A stretch of 64,000 nt of DNA from Przewalskia tangutica. Lineage: Eukaryota > Streptophyta > Magnoliopsida > Solanales > Solanaceae. The DNA lies in contig CM056728.1 of NCBI GenBank assembly GCA_029844215.1, positions 62,659,789-62,723,788 of the forward strand, written 5' to 3'. Within the stretch, counting starts at the first letter, position 1. Each line of letters starts with the position of its first letter. The translations under genes were made by a program, and so were the position numbers. Of this stretch, positions 10,271 to 22,235 are shown one piece after another. Below the pieces are notes generated by a model. It ran no database searches. It was given only the letters and a program-made list of their open reading frames with translations, and was not told the origin of the DNA.

Positions 10271-10963
10271 GTGGGACCTGGTGTTCATGTGTACTCCTTG
10301 GTGTTATTATATCATAGACTGCCGGCAGTGAGGAAGGAATTCCACGGGCATGACTGATATGGTGGGCGTGAGACCCACGGTTATATTTGAGTGATGACTT
10401 TGAGGGCGTGAGTCCCTGACTTGACATGACTACTTATATAGTATGGACTGTAGTTTGGTTATCATACATGTCTCCTGTTTTATATAGACTGTTATGATTT
10501 CATTTACTGATTTTCGCCACATACTGGTACTGTTATCGACCTCGCTCGGGCTGCGTTCATGCCGCAGGTAGAGGTACACCGGTCGTTGATCCTCGCTCAT
10601 AGGATCACGGTTCAGCATTTTGGGAAGCTCCGTTTCTCCGGAGGCTTATCTGTTGGTATGATTCCCTGAGATTGTAGGTTCTTGTACATTCAGGGGTATG
10701 GCGGGGCCCTGTCCCGTCGTTGTTGTTATAAAAAATTCTTAGAGGTCTGTAGTACTGTTGTGGGCCGGGTTTGTAAAGGATATAACTGTTCGGGTTTTGT
10801 GTTTATATACAGAAAGGTGACCATTTTGGTTAGCCTGTTTCTTATTTGTATGTCTTGTTGCATGTTTAAGTTTTTATTTCCGCTGATTTTCTCTGATGTT
10901 GTATCACTTGGGTGCCCGGGGTAAGACACCAGTCGCGGGCCCGAGGTCGGGTCGTGACAAAAG

Positions 10964-10975
10964 TGGTATCAGAGC
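10964..10975 (+). other. Primer-binding site, initiator Met tRNA type (unit A)
   Basis: TGGTATCAGAGC, complementary to the 3' end of plant initiator methionine tRNA, lies 4 bp after the LTR1 end. It primes minus-strand cDNA synthesis. A leader of about 190 bp follows up to the gag start at 11166 and is strongly conserved in all array units and in E1. Confidence 0.95.
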
Positions 10976-11165
10976 AGTTAATCCTCGGAAAGTATCTACA
11001 GACCGTATCTAGTAGAGTCTTGATTATCGGCGTGTTGTGCACCACACCTATAATCAGGAGGCTTCAGGATATTTAGGATTGGTTTCCATTCTTCTCATTC
11101 TGAGATCGTGCCTCAGATCTGTGTTATGAGTTGGACTCCCTCTGACGTATTCTTATGTACCAGTT

Positions 11166-11227
11166 ATGCCTCCGCGCAAGGCAACCAGGGCCTGTATGGC
11201 AAGGCAGCGAGGAGTCGCGAGTAGAGC
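11166..11227 (+). pseudogene. gag: gag of unit A, 5' fragment interrupted by M1
   Basis: The start ATG is chosen because units A, B and C and E1 all begin here with MPPRK/MPLRK-type sequence (MPPRKATRA). After about 20 codons the frame is broken by the minus-strand element M1, inserted between AGAGC copies at 11223-11227 and 20217-20221. The gag continues at 20217. Confidence 0.9.
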
Positions 11228-11827
11228 CAGAACGCCCGAACCCGCCCGCATCGTGCCTTACCCGCACCCTAGTGATACAACATCGAGAAAACCGGAAAAA
11301 TAAAACACGAGTCATGAAACGAGATATAATAAATAAACAAGCCAACCAAAACGATTGCCTTCAAGATATACATAAAAACCCAAACAGCTTATCCTCAACC
11401 CCGCCCACAACAAGCATGCACTTAAGATTTACAATAACTATGACGGACAGTGCTCCGCCATACCCCGAATGTACAAGAACCTACAACTCAGTGGAAACAT
11501 ACCAAAGATAAGCCTCCAAGGAACAGAGCTTTCCAACACGAAATGAGATCCTAGGAGCGGGATCCACGACCGATGTACTTACTCATGCGGCATGAACGCA
11601 CTTCAAGCGAGGTCACGATAACAGTACCAAGTATGTGAAATCACAACATCAGAATGAAATCATAATAGCTTAAAAAGGTGAGACATGTATGATAACCAAA
11701 ATACAAGACGCAACATAAAGTTAGCCAAGTCGTGGACTCACGCCTCAAAGTCACCACTAAATATAACTATGGGTCTCACGCCCACAACATCCATCATGTT
11801 CGTGGCCGCACGCCTTTAATACCGCAT

Positions 11828-12142
11828 CGTGACGGTATACATGTCCATGATGCAACAATAACAGCGCCGCACGGCCACATGCCCGGAATCAGACGGTAGA
11901 CATGTCCATGATGCAACAATAACAATAGCGCCGACGGCCACATGCCCCGGAATCGCGACGGTGTAGACATGCCCATGTAACCTCAATAACAATATATCGG
12001 GTGGTCAACCCCGCCGCATGGCCACATGCCCCGAATATCGTGACGGTAGACACGCCCATGTTGCGAATAACCATATATCGGTAATCAACCCGCCGCACGT
12101 CGATGCCCGAATATCAGACGGCAGATACGCCCATGTGACATC
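11828..12142 (-). repeat. Imperfect ~63-bp tandem repeats in M1 3' LTR
   Basis: Repeated plus-strand words GGCCACATGCCC, GACGGTGTAGACATGTCCATG and ATGCAACAATAA recur about every 63 bp, five times. The same block lies in the M1 5' LTR at about 17395-17735. The copies differ mainly by small gaps in GC-rich words. Confidence 0.82.
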
Positions 12143-12290
12143 AACAACAAGACAAGAATCAAAATGGAAACATACCCGTGGAATTCTCCTTCACCGCCAA
12201 AGACGCCCAAGTAAGTTCTCAACAAGTCAACCTACTATCGAGAGACACTAGAATACGTAAATACCACACTTGCACAACAAAGGCTATCAT

Positions 12291-12392
12291 CACAAGCATA
12301 GGCAAGTTTCACAACAACAAGCATAGACAAGTTTCACAACAACAAGCATAGGCAAGTTTCACAACAACAAGCATAGGCAAGTTTCACAACAA
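12291..12392 (-). repeat. Four 25-bp tandem repeats in M1 3' LTR
   Basis: Four near-identical direct units containing CAAGCATAGGCAAGTTTCAC, with one unit reading ATAGACAAG. There are no unique spacers. The same four units, with the same variant second unit, occur in the 5' LTR at 17887-17987. Confidence 0.93.
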
Positions 12393-14586
12393 CTCAAAGT
12401 ACTTTCATTTTATGCCAAAGTCCGGGTTTTTAACCCCAAAGTACTACATCGTTAAGTTCTATTAAAAGAGATCCATTACTTTTATAAAAGTCACCCGATA
12501 CGTAGCCTTAGAATGACCAACCCACATTCCTTTCCAAAATCAAGTAACAACATTCTTTTCCTAAGTTCCAGTTTGCCTAGTTTCAATTACTCAAGCTTCT
12601 CATTTTCAAATGGTTTCATAGTTCATAAACTTAATCACTTGATTTCTTTTTAGAACAATTGAGTAATATATGTCTCACGTGAGAGTAGGTTATTCTTGTT
12701 TACAACATTCTTATTACAGCAGCCATGATCTAGAAAATGTAATATCATTTTGTCTCATCTTAGTTTCTATGCAGATGGAGGTTTCACCGGTTTTAATACG
12801 ATACATCATTATTCAATACATTTTCCTTTATTAACGCCGCAGTGGTGCTGTCGATACACATTACGATTTCCAAATCAAGAAACATTATCCCTTTAAATAA
12901 AACCAAGTACTCATTACTCACGAATGAGGTTTCACAAAAACATTCACTTTAAAACAAATAAGTTAAGTCTCTTATCTTATAAGATCAAGCCTCTTAACTT
13001 CTAACATCAGTAAACCATTCTTAAGCCGCTATACCTAACTTCCCATAAAGCTAGTATAACTCTTAAGTTTTCAAACACAATACTACACTTCGTTAAAAAC
13101 GATTCATAAATCTTTCAAATACTTCAAGTTTTATTATAACGCCCTGCCGCTTATAAATCAAATCTAATTAACACATGACGCTCACCGCATTACATAGTTC
13201 ACACATATCATGCTAGAAGAGATAGGAAGAGGTTCACATACCTCGCGGCGGTTGTCGACTAATAGCAAAACGCCCAAGTACCTCAACCCGCCGGCTACTC
13301 CTTAGTCCGTAAGATTACGCCACACGTAGCACTTCAACCTATAAGGCCACAAGGCGCTTATTAACATTTAGATCTCATCGTAGAACATTCTACCAAAAAT
13401 TCGCAAAGACCTCCCCGCAACAAACAGAAATCTCCTCCTCTATCGAGGCCGCTACCAAGCCAACCGCGGGTTATACATCTAACCCTAACGGGTACAATTT
13501 ACTCCACGGTGCTACTACACAAGTCCATCAGAATACAACCCTATGTAATTACTGATTCGATTCTTGAGCTTAAGTCGCAAGACATTGCCGTAAGTATTAT
13601 TCAGCTTAAGTCGCAAGACATTGCCGATAACTACGTTCAAGACTATATATAGTATACAACAACTATATATTCAACACTTATGTAATTTCCAATTACAATA
13701 GAGGACAATATAATTACCTCGATAAGCCCAAAATTATCCTAGTTTAAAGTCGCTCGAGCAAGGTTTAGCTCCAACTCAGGCGCCCAACCCGCTCCAAACT
13801 ACCCTTAGAAGTTCTAACCAACTTCTACATACAATTTCAACAACGGGTGAAGATTTCCTTAGGGTTTCGCTTTTAGTGATCGAGGGAAAGTATAACGGTA
13901 TTTTCGGGCTTGTATAAGTGTAACTGGGAATACTACAAGGTATTTGGGCCAAGGTATTTGGACATTATAACAATACTAGGAGTATTTCTATACCACAACA
14001 AGGGGTATTTATACGAGACAACTAGGCTAGGGGTACCCTGGCCAAAGCTTCACAAAAGGGTGTGCTTCGCTTAGGGCCTTTCTCAAGGGGAGGGCTTTGG
14101 GACGAAAGCAAGACAAGAGGAGGAGTAGTTTGAGACTTAGATAGATTGCTCAAGTTTAGGATGAAGAATGTCTTCAACTGTAGGGTATTTATAGGTCAAG
14201 TGAAGGCCAACCAATGGCCAAGATGAAGACAAGTGCATAGCAAGTGTAAGGCCAAGATTTAGCCATGTGCTACCTTATCCATCTACCACACAACTTGCAC
14301 AAAATATCCTACCAACTAAAGTAGCCCCAAATCGTCCCACTTGCCGTCAAGCCTTCCAATGTGAGGGTGACACATGTCACCCTCCCGTTGGTCCAAAATG
14401 TTTCGCCTCTGGAAAAATCCGCAAAAATATAAATGACATAGCCGAATTTTCCCTACGAAAGTCGTGGAAACGTTTGTCGAAAAACGACTCTTTTCGCACT
14501 TGGTACAAATTCGAACCTTGTCTAGTCTTTAAGGCTAAAATTTTATACGCACGCCTCACGCACATACTGGAAATACGGGTATAACA

Positions 14587-14625
14587 TTCTCCTCCTTAGA
14601 AACATTCGTCGAATGTTCCTTCTCA
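14587..14625 (-). promoter_or_regulatory. M1 polypurine tract and pre-PPT hairpin
   Basis: On the minus strand the order is the inverted repeat AACATTCG-A-CGAATGTT and then the purine run AAGGAGGAGAA ending at the 3' LTR. It marks the 3' end of the M1 internal region. The loop is shorter than the GGA loop of other elements, which may be a sequencing loss. Confidence 0.85.
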
Positions 14626-15380
14626 AAGCAGGATAACGAAGTTCCTTCTAACAAGTTGTCAAAGCCACACTGCCACAAACATAACACACGTTCTCTTCCT
14701 CCTTACTCGTAGTGCCTCCTCGAACACTTGAACTCTTCTAGTATACGTACCATACTTGACCATCATTTCAGTTCCCAAAACTCGAGTCACTACCTCCAAA
14801 CTTGGTCATCTTACTCGCCTCGATCTTCCTTAAGGCCATTCCGGCCTTCACGATCTACGGTCGAACGTATCCACGAACTCATACGTTGGTCATTTAAACT
14901 TGGGCCTAGCACCCTCGTGACCGCCACTGGCGACCACCTGCAGCTGACCCTTCCTCGAACGGACGCGGGTTGGCCCGCAACATGGCCCCAACCCGACCCA
15001 CTATCGCGCCAACTCTTGCTCCGACACGGAACAATCTTGCTAATCACATCATGAAAGCTACCACTTTCATTTACTCAACCCAGGGACTTATCACACAATA
15101 CATTCTAGGCATAAAATGCACTCCGACAAGGATCACTTGCAAAAACTTGTACTCAAAACGGCCTTACATCTAAGGTCTCCTCTGTAATATTCTAAGGTTC
15201 ATCATTTTTTTCACCCCAGGCTTACCCTTTCACTAAGCATGCTTCTAAGTCACATTTTAGCACAAAGCTATCCGAACATAACACTTAACACATTATCATA
15301 ACATACAAAACTCTAGATGGTTAAGGATATACCTGAAAGTAGGCGGTTCAAAGGACCGCTAGAACTGGGAACTCCACCGC
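14626..15380 (-). other. M1 non-coding module between gag and PPT
   Basis: About 750 bp with no supportable protein and no pol motif. On the minus strand, segments such as GAGACCTTAGATGTAAGGCC and GATCCTTGTCGGAGTGCAT match the module after gag in the array units (21472-22235) and in E1. M1 is therefore related to them and lost or replaced pol in the same way. Confidence 0.75.
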
Positions 15381-16604
15381 GACCTACCGGGCTCGCGGTA
15401 CGAACATTCTGCTCGGCTATGGAAGGTGAAGAACCCGCAATCGCTCCAAAGAGTGATGCTATCCTACCAGCGCTACCCCCTGGACAGTCTCGCCATATGG
15501 CCCCGTTGCCGCAAGAATAACAAGCTCCTCGTACTACGACACTTCGAAATGCGGTCTACCACATCGACCACACCGAGGTAGGGTGATTGCATCCGCCAAC
15601 ACCCCTACTCCCGAACATCCAAGCACGGGAGCCCCGACCGCCTCGAATATCCCAAGGGTCCCGGGTCGCGGGGACCACTGCAATGGCGAGGTACATAACT
15701 AGTCTGGCCGAGGCGGTCCGCCTCGAAAGTCGCCAAAATATCCGACCGTCTTGGCCTTCTTCTGCTGAAAGCGGTCCACCCGTCGATCTCTGCGCTCCTC
15801 GCACCCAAGTGCATGAGCCTGAATGCGGGCAATGTCCATGCCCGGCTGAAGAGAAACACCCGAACAACTCTCTGCTAGGTAATCATCGAGCCTCGTGAAC
15901 ATATCGGTGCACTCGATCCTCCATACTAGCATTAATGCGGGAACATTCCGCCAATGAGTCGAACTCCACATTGTACTCAATCAGACGCCTGCTCGCCTCA
16001 ACATCAAAAACTGTTTACCGAGCCCTCCTCATTTGTGGAGGCAAGAAATGTGCCAGGAAGGCCCCCGAAAACTCGTCCCAAACGGCTGGAAGTGAATGCT
16101 CCCCCCGGGAAAGCTCCCACGAGTCAAACCAATCGACTGCGGTATCACGCAGCCGATGCGAACCAAATGTCACGCACTTCCTGAAGCCTTGATCACCCGT
16201 GACGATCCTTCAGAATCGACGGATGAACTCCTGCGGATCATCCTCCGCCGACCAGTAAAACTCAAAGTGCTACAACTAAGAAAATCCGTAGCCTCAAATC
16301 GCTCGCCTCGTGCACTACAGTGCCGCTGAACGGAATCGCCAAGGCCCACTTATCTCATATTCGCCACAACCACGCCAATAATCGGGCCATCTCTCGCGAC
16401 CCATCTCCCGCCTGCATCGGGACCTGAGGCTCGTGCATCAGAGTCTCAGCAGCATCGCTGCGCTCTAAACTCACAGGCCGGCGGCGCCGCAAAACTCGCC
16501 GTCAAGCACTACCTCGCATCGACCGCTCGCGCTCGTACTCCTCAATCCCACTAGCGCCTCCTCGCTGCTTGCCCTTCGGGCCCCGGTTGCCTTCGCAGAG
16601 GCAT
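15381..16604 (-). pseudogene. gag: M1 gag with zinc knuckles, frameshifted
   Basis: On the minus strand the start ATG is at 16604 (MPLRR-type, parallel to MPLRK of E1). The reading is broken by several frameshifts. Recognisable parts are the retrotransposon gag core at about 15700-16200 (MSTMWSSTHWRN-like and RLDDYLAE, where other copies read GLDDYLAEG), a first CxxC knuckle (RCGRCGRPHFE) at about 15545-15580, and a second knuckle (CG...GH-ARDCPGG-like) at about 15475-15530. Gag forms the virus-like particle and binds the RNA. No protease or RT follows. Confidence 0.8.
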
Positions 16605-16790
16605 AATCGGTAAAACGAAACACGCCGGAGGTCCAACTTACAACACACTTCTAAGGCACGATCTCGTAATGAGAAGAATGGAAACCAATCCTAAATGTCC
16701 TATAGCCTCACGATTATAGATGTGGTGCACAACACACCGATAATCAAGACTTACTAGACACGATGCGTAGACACTTTCCGAGGACTAATC

Positions 16791-16801
16791 GCTCGATACC
16801 A
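16791..16801 (-). other. M1 primer-binding site (minus strand, imperfect)
   Basis: On the minus strand it reads TGGTATCGAGC, immediately after the 5' LTR end and a short AAAG. Compared with TGGTATCAGAGC it lacks one base. This is the same loss as in Q, and both may be consensus errors at CAG. Confidence 0.85.
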
Positions 16802-16804
16802 CTT

Positions 16805-19800
16805 TGTAACGCCCAACCCGGGCAGCATCGTGCCTTACCCGCACCCTAGTGATACAACATCGAGAAAACCAGCGGAAAAATAAAACACGAGTCATGAAAC
16901 GAGATATAATAAATAAACAGCCAACCAAAACAGTTGCCTTCGGATATACATAAAAACCCAAACAGATTATCCTCAACCCCGCCCACAACAAAGGCATGCA
17001 CTTAAGATTTACAACAACTATGACGGACAGGCTCCGCCATACCCCGAATGTACAAGAACCTACAACTCGTGGAAACATACCAAAGATAAGCCTCAAGGAA
17101 CGAGCTTTCCAACACGCTGAAATGAGATCCTAGAGCGGGATCCACGACCGATGTACCTCTACCGCAGATTGAACGCAGCCAGAAGGAGGTCAAGATAACA
17201 GTACCAAGTATGTGAAATCACAACATCGTAAATGAAATCATAATAGCTTAAAGCGGGAGACATGTATGATAACCAAAATACAAAGACGCAACATAAAAGT
17301 TCAAGTCGTGGACTCACGCCTCAAAGTCACCACTCAAATATAACTATGGGTCTCACGCCACAACATCCATCATGTTCGCATCACGGCGCATGCCCGAATA
17401 TCGTGACGGTGTAGACATGTCCATGATGCAACAATAATAACAAGCGCCGCATGGCCACATGCCCCGGAATCTTGACGGTGTAGACATGTCCATGATGCAA
17501 CAATAATAAGGCGCCGCATGGCCACATGCCGGAATCAGACGGTGTAGACATGCCCATGTAACCTCAATAACAATATCTCGGGTGGTCAACCCGCCGCATG
17601 GCCACATGCCCCGGAATCTTTGCGACGGTGTAGACACGTCCATGTTGCAAGTAATAACCATATATCGGTAATCAACCCGCCGCACGGCCGCGACGCCCCT
17701 AACATCGCGACGGTAGACATGTCCATGTGACATCAACAACAAGACAGTAATCAAAATGGAAACATACCCGTGGAATTCTCCTTCACTGCCAGCACGTCCA
17801 AGTAAGTTCTCAACAAGTCAACCGGCCCTCTATCGAGAGACACGGTAACACAGAAATACCACACTTGCACAACAAAGGCTATCATCACAAGCATAGGCAA
17901 GTTTCACAACAACAAGCATAGACAAGTTTCACAACAACAAGCATAGGCAAGTTTCACAACAACAAGCATAGGCAAGTTTCACAACAACTCAAAGTACTTT
18001 CATTTTATGCCAAAGTCCGGGTTTTTAACCCCAAAGTACTACATACGTTAAGTTCTATTAAAAGAGATCCATTACTTTTATAAAAGTCACCCGATACCCG
18101 TAGCCTTAGAATGACCAACCCACATTCCTTTCCAAAATCAAGTAACAACATTCTTTTCCTAAGTTCGGTTGCCTAGTTTCAATTACTCAAGCTTCTCATT
18201 TTCAAATGGTTTCATAGTTCATAAACTTAATCACTTGATTTCTTTTTAGAACAATTGAGTAATATATGTCTCACGTGAGAGTAGGTTATTCTTGTTTACA
18301 ACATTCTTATTACAGCAGCCATGATCTAGAAAATGTAATATCATTTTGTCTCATCTTAGTTTCTATGCAGATGGAGGTTTCTACTGGTTTTAATACGATA
18401 CATCATTATTCAATACATTTTCCTTTATTAACGCTGCAGAGGTCTGTCGATACACATTACGATTTCAAATCAAGAAACATTATCCCTTTAAATAAAACCA
18501 AGTACTCATTACTCACGAATGAGGTTTCACAAAAACATTCACTTTAAAACAAATAAGTTAAGTCTCTTATCTTATAAGATCAAGTCTCTTAACTTCTAAC
18601 ATCAGTAAACCATTCTTAAGCCGCTATACCTAACTTCCCATAAAGCTAGTATAACTCTTAAGTTTTCAAAACACAATACTACACTTCGTTAAAAACGATT
18701 CATAAATCTTTCGAAATACTTCAAGTTTTATTATAACGCCCCAAGCCAGTTATAAATCAAATCTAATTAACACATGTACGTCTACCGTACTACATAGTTC
18801 ACACATATCATGCTAGAAGAGATAGGAAGAGGTTCACATACCTCGCGACGGTTGTCGACTAATAGCAAAACGCTCCAAGTACCTCAACCCGTCGGCTACT
18901 CCTTAGTCCAGAAGATTACGTCACACGTAGCACTTCAACCTATAAGGCCACAAGGCGCTTATTAACATTTAGATCTCATCGTAGAACATTCTACCAAAAA
19001 TTCGGCAGCACCTCCCCCCCCCCGCAACAGCGTAAATCTCCTCCTCTATCGAGGCCGGCTACCAAGCCAACCAGGGGGGGGTTATACATCTAACCCTAAC
19101 GGGTACAATTCTACTCCACGGTGCTACTACACAAGTCTACTGTAATACAACCCTATGTAATTACAGTTCAGTTCAGTTCTTCAGGCTTAAGTCGCAAGAC
19201 ATTGCCGTAAGTATTATTCAGGCTTAAGTCGCAAGACATTGCCGATAACTACGTTCAAAGACTATATATAGTATACAACAACTATATATTCAACACTTAT
19301 GTAATTTCCAATTACAATAGAGGACAAGATAATTACCTCGATAAGCCCAAAATTATCCTAGTTTAAAGTCGCTCCCGAGCAAGGTTTAGCTCCAACTCCG
19401 TGCGCCCAACTCCGCTCCAAACTACCCTTAGAAGTTCTAACCAACTTCTACATACAATTTCAACAACGGTGAAGATTTCCTTAGGGTTTCGTTTTAGTAG
19501 TGAGGAAAGTATAACGGTATTTTCTTGGCTTGTATAAGTGTAACCTTGGGAATACTACAAGGTATTTGGGCCAAGGTATTTGGACATTATAACAATACTA
19601 GGGAGTATTTCTATACCACAACAAGGGTATTTATACGAGACAACTAGGCTAGTGGGGTACCCTCGGCCAAAGCTTCACAAAAGGGGTGTGCTCTCGCCAG
19701 GGCCTTTCTCAAGGGAGGGGCTTTGGGACGAAAGCAAGACAAGAGGAGGGAGTAGTTTGAGACTTAGATAGATTGCTCAAGTTTAGGATGAAGAATGTCT

Positions 19801-20216
19801 TCAACTGTAGGGGTATTTATAGGTCAAGTGAAGGCCAACCAATGGCCAAGATGAAGACAAGTGCATAGCAAGTGTAAGGCCAAGATTTAGCCATGTGCTA
19901 CCTTATCCATCTACCACACAACTTGCACAAAATATCCTACCAACTAAAGTAGCCCCAAATCGTCCCAATTGCAGTCGAGCTTCCAATGTGAGGGTGACAT
20001 GTCACCCTCCCGTTGGTCCAAAATGTTTCGTCTCTCGGAAAAATCCGCAAAAATATAAATGACATAGCCGGAATTTTCCCTACGAAAGTCAGTGGAAACG
20101 TTTGTCGAAAACGACTCTTTCTACTCAGGTACAAATTCGAACCTTGTCTAGTCTTTAAGGCTAAAATTTTATACGTACGCCCTCACGTACATACTCTGGA
20201 AATACGGGGTATAACA
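16805..20216 (-). mobile_element. M1 5' LTR
   Basis: A 3412-bp copy of the 11228-14586 LTR. On the minus strand it starts TGTTATACCCCGTATTTCC at 20216 and ends GGGCGTTACA at 16805. The TATA box (minus strand) is at 19814-19821. The four 25-bp repeats are at 17887-17987 and the ~63-bp repeats at about 17395-17735. C and G runs near 19014 and 19075 look like homopolymer problems. Confidence 0.92.
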
Positions 20217-21471
20217 AGAGCACAGATGGTTACGAGGGCACAGGCCCAGTCTTTACCTGAGGTGGTGCTACAGACGGCGAATTCTACGATGCCGCCAGCC
20301 CCAGCAGAGTTTAGAGCAGCAGCAGTAGCTACTGAGGCCACGATATCTGAGCCTCCAGTCCCACGGCCAGGAACAGAGGATATGGGTTACAAGGAGATGG
20401 CCCAGTTACTAGTTAGGTTTAAGGCGAGACTTGAGGATAGACGGGAGCCGGTGGTACCGGTAGTGCACCCCAGGGCCGATAGTTGGAGACTTCGGGACTT
20501 CTTAAGTTGCAGTCCACCAGTGTTCTATGGATCGAGAGCTGAGGATGACCCTCAGGAGTTTATCCGACAGTTACAACGGATCATGAGAGTGATCAAGGCC
20601 TCAGAGGCAGAGTCGGTGGTATTGGGTTCGTGACGGCCGCGTGATCTGCAATGATCGGTTCGATTCATGGGAACTGTCCCGGGGGGAGCATGCGCTTCCA
20701 GCTGGTTGGGACGAGTTCTCAGGGGCATTTCTTGCACATTTCTTGCCTCCCCAGATGAGGAGGGCTCGGGCCGACAGATTTTTGATGTTGAGGCAGAACG
20801 GGCGTACGGTTCGGGAGTACAGCGTAGAGTTTGACTCATTAGCTCGGTATGTCCCCGCATTAGTGGCAGACATGGAGGATAGGGTGCACCGATATGTCAC
20901 AGGACTTGATGATTATTTAGCGGAGGGTTGCACAGGAGTAGCTCTTCAGCCGGGCATGAACATTGCCCGTATACAGGCTTATGCGCAGCAGATGGAGGAA
21001 CGTAGAGGTCGACGGAATGACCCAGATCAGCAGAAGAGGGCCAGTATAGCAGGGTCCTTTGGTAACTCTGGAGACAGGCCGCCTCAGCAGCAGGCTAGTT
21101 ATGCGCCTCCGCCAGTACAGAGTGGTCCTCCACAGTGTTCAGGACGTCCAGGGTATTCAGGAGCAGGTCAGGGCTCCGAGAGTTCAGGTTTTCGGGGGAG
21201 TAGGGGTGTTAGTCTGAGGAAGCCACCTCTACCTCAGTGTAGTCGATGTGGTAGAACCCATTATGGGGAGTGTCGTGCTAGTTTGGGAGATTGCTATACT
21301 TGCGGCCGACAGGGCCATTTTGCGAAGGATTGTCCGACCAGAGGTAGCGCGGCAAAGGGAAAGCGAAGCAGTAGTTACAGGTATATTCTTAACCCTCTAG
21401 AGACTAGTATGCGTGTTATGATGATTTTTTTTTGTGTTGAGTGCTATGTACGTATAGCATTGGGCTTATAG
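20217..21471 (+). pseudogene. gag: gag of unit A, main part (best preserved gag in the window)
   Basis: Continues the gag begun at 11166 after the M1 insertion. The first frame (to 20633) includes SRAQMVTRAQAQSLPEVVL, GYKEMAQLLVRFKARLEDRR and DSWRLRDFLSCSPPVFYG, which starts the gag core. One frameshift lies at about 20630-20645. The second frame (to the stop at 21469-21471) has FLAHFLPPQMRRARADRF, YSVEFDSLARYVPALVADM, GLDDYLAEG, a Gln/Ser/Gly-rich linker, and two knuckles: CSRCGRTHYGEC (short CX2CX4HX3C variant) and the canonical CYTCGRQGHFAKDC. The protein would be about 400 residues plus the N-terminal 20 codons. It ends without any protease; pol is absent. Confidence 0.92.
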
Positions 21472-22235
21472 CGAATTAGAAAACGTGGGTAGTTGAAAAG
21501 GTAAGTATGGAGACATGGAAGGTGTGAACCTTAGAATATTACACGTTGAGACCTTAGATGTAAGGCCGTCTTGAGTAATGGATTTTGCAGATGATCCTTG
21601 TCGGAGTGCATTATATGCATAGGGTGTATTAGTGTGATATTTTCCATGGGTTGTGTAAGATGAAAGTGGTAGCTTTCATGACTTGAATAGTAAGATTGTT
21701 CCGGACGGGAACAAGAGTTTGGCGCGATAGTAGGTCGGGTTGAGGCCAGATCACGGGTCAACCCGCAGCCCGGAATGAGGTGAGGTCAGTTTAAGGTGGT
21801 CCCGCTGGGTGGTAGGGTCACGAGGGTGCTAGGCCCAAGTCTAGGTAACCATTGTACTAGTTCGTGGATGCGTTCGACCAGGATCGGGCTTGGGGGCGGT
21901 AACTCCAAGGTTTTGGAAACTGAAGCAATGACGGAAGCGTGGTACGTATACTAGAAAGAGTTCGGGTGTACGAGAAGTGTACGACGAGTAAGGAAGGAAG
22001 TGGACATGTGCTAAGAAATGGAAGTGATCATTTTTGTGAAGTGAAGGTGCGAAGAGAGTATCCTTTGGACCAGGAGCGAGAGTTAGTGTTGTTTTACATC
22101 TTCGAGGTGATTCATCGTTGGCTTGGATTTGAGTTTTGCTCGTATATTATACTATGGCCATTGGTGGCATAATTGGTTTCGTAAGTATAGTAGTGAAGAC
22201 TATAACGTCGCATATATGTTTTGAGACTTAGAAGG
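21472..22235 (+). other. Non-coding module of unit A replacing pol
   Basis: About 760 bp with no coherent protein, conserved in units B (31141-31958) and C (49774-50589) and recognisable in E1 and M1. Landmarks are GAGACCTTAGATGTAAGGCC, GTTCCGGACGGGAACAAGAG (an inverted repeat, GTTCC/GGAAC type), TTTGGCGCGATAGTAGGTC and CGGGTTGAGG...GGTCAACCCG (another inverted repeat). Its conservation without coding capacity suggests a cis function such as packaging, but this is inference. Confidence 0.75.

Larger units (their letters stand above)
4500..10959 (+). mobile_element. LTR1 of the array, carrying a solo LTR
   Basis: Starts TGTTACACCCCG and ends GGGTCGTGACA directly before the PBS. Removing the solo LTR at 5976-8957 plus one GTAAA leaves about 3473 bp, matching LTR4 (3477 bp). 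Diagnostic bases that separate it from LTR4 in the first kb are GACGTACGTACG (LTR4: GACGTATGTACG), GATGTGATTT (GATGTAATTT), AAAAATGTTCG (AAAAAGGTTCG) and CCCATATTTGG (CCCAGATTTGG). Confidence 0.92.
11228..14586 (-). mobile_element. M1 3' LTR
   Basis: About 3.36 kb, matching the M1 5' LTR at 16805-20216. On the minus strand it starts TGTTATACCCGTATTTCC at 14586. It has a TGACACATGTCA-like palindrome near 14369-14380 and a TATA box (minus strand) at 14186-14193. It holds two tandem repeat blocks, annotated separately. Confidence 0.92.
11228..20216 (-). mobile_element. M1: gag-only LTR retrotransposon inserted in gag of unit A
   Basis: A complete 8989-bp minus-strand element with 3' LTR 11228-14586, PPT, non-coding module, gag, PBS and 5' LTR 16805-20216, flanked by AGAGC. 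The host gag reads continuously when it is removed. Internal length is only about 2.2 kb, with no protease, RT, RNase H or integrase, so it is non-autonomous. It is present in only one of the three gag copies and so arrived after the array formed. The terminal TG at the left end reads CA, most likely a consensus error, since the other LTR has TGTAACGCCC. Confidence 0.9.

Noticed and set aside
10964..10975. tRNA-like TGGTATCAGAGC words
   Set aside because: They are 12-bp primer-binding sites complementary to a tRNA end. No cloverleaf is present.
12291..12392. Regularly spaced short repeats resembling a CRISPR array
   Set aside because: The units are contiguous 25-bp direct repeats without unique spacers, sit inside a plant LTR, and occur identically in the partner LTR.
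15556..15898. Overlapping 80-100 codon frames on both strands in M1
   Set aside because: The plus-strand frames are shadows of the GC-rich minus-strand gag; only the minus-strand reading gives knuckle and gag motifs.
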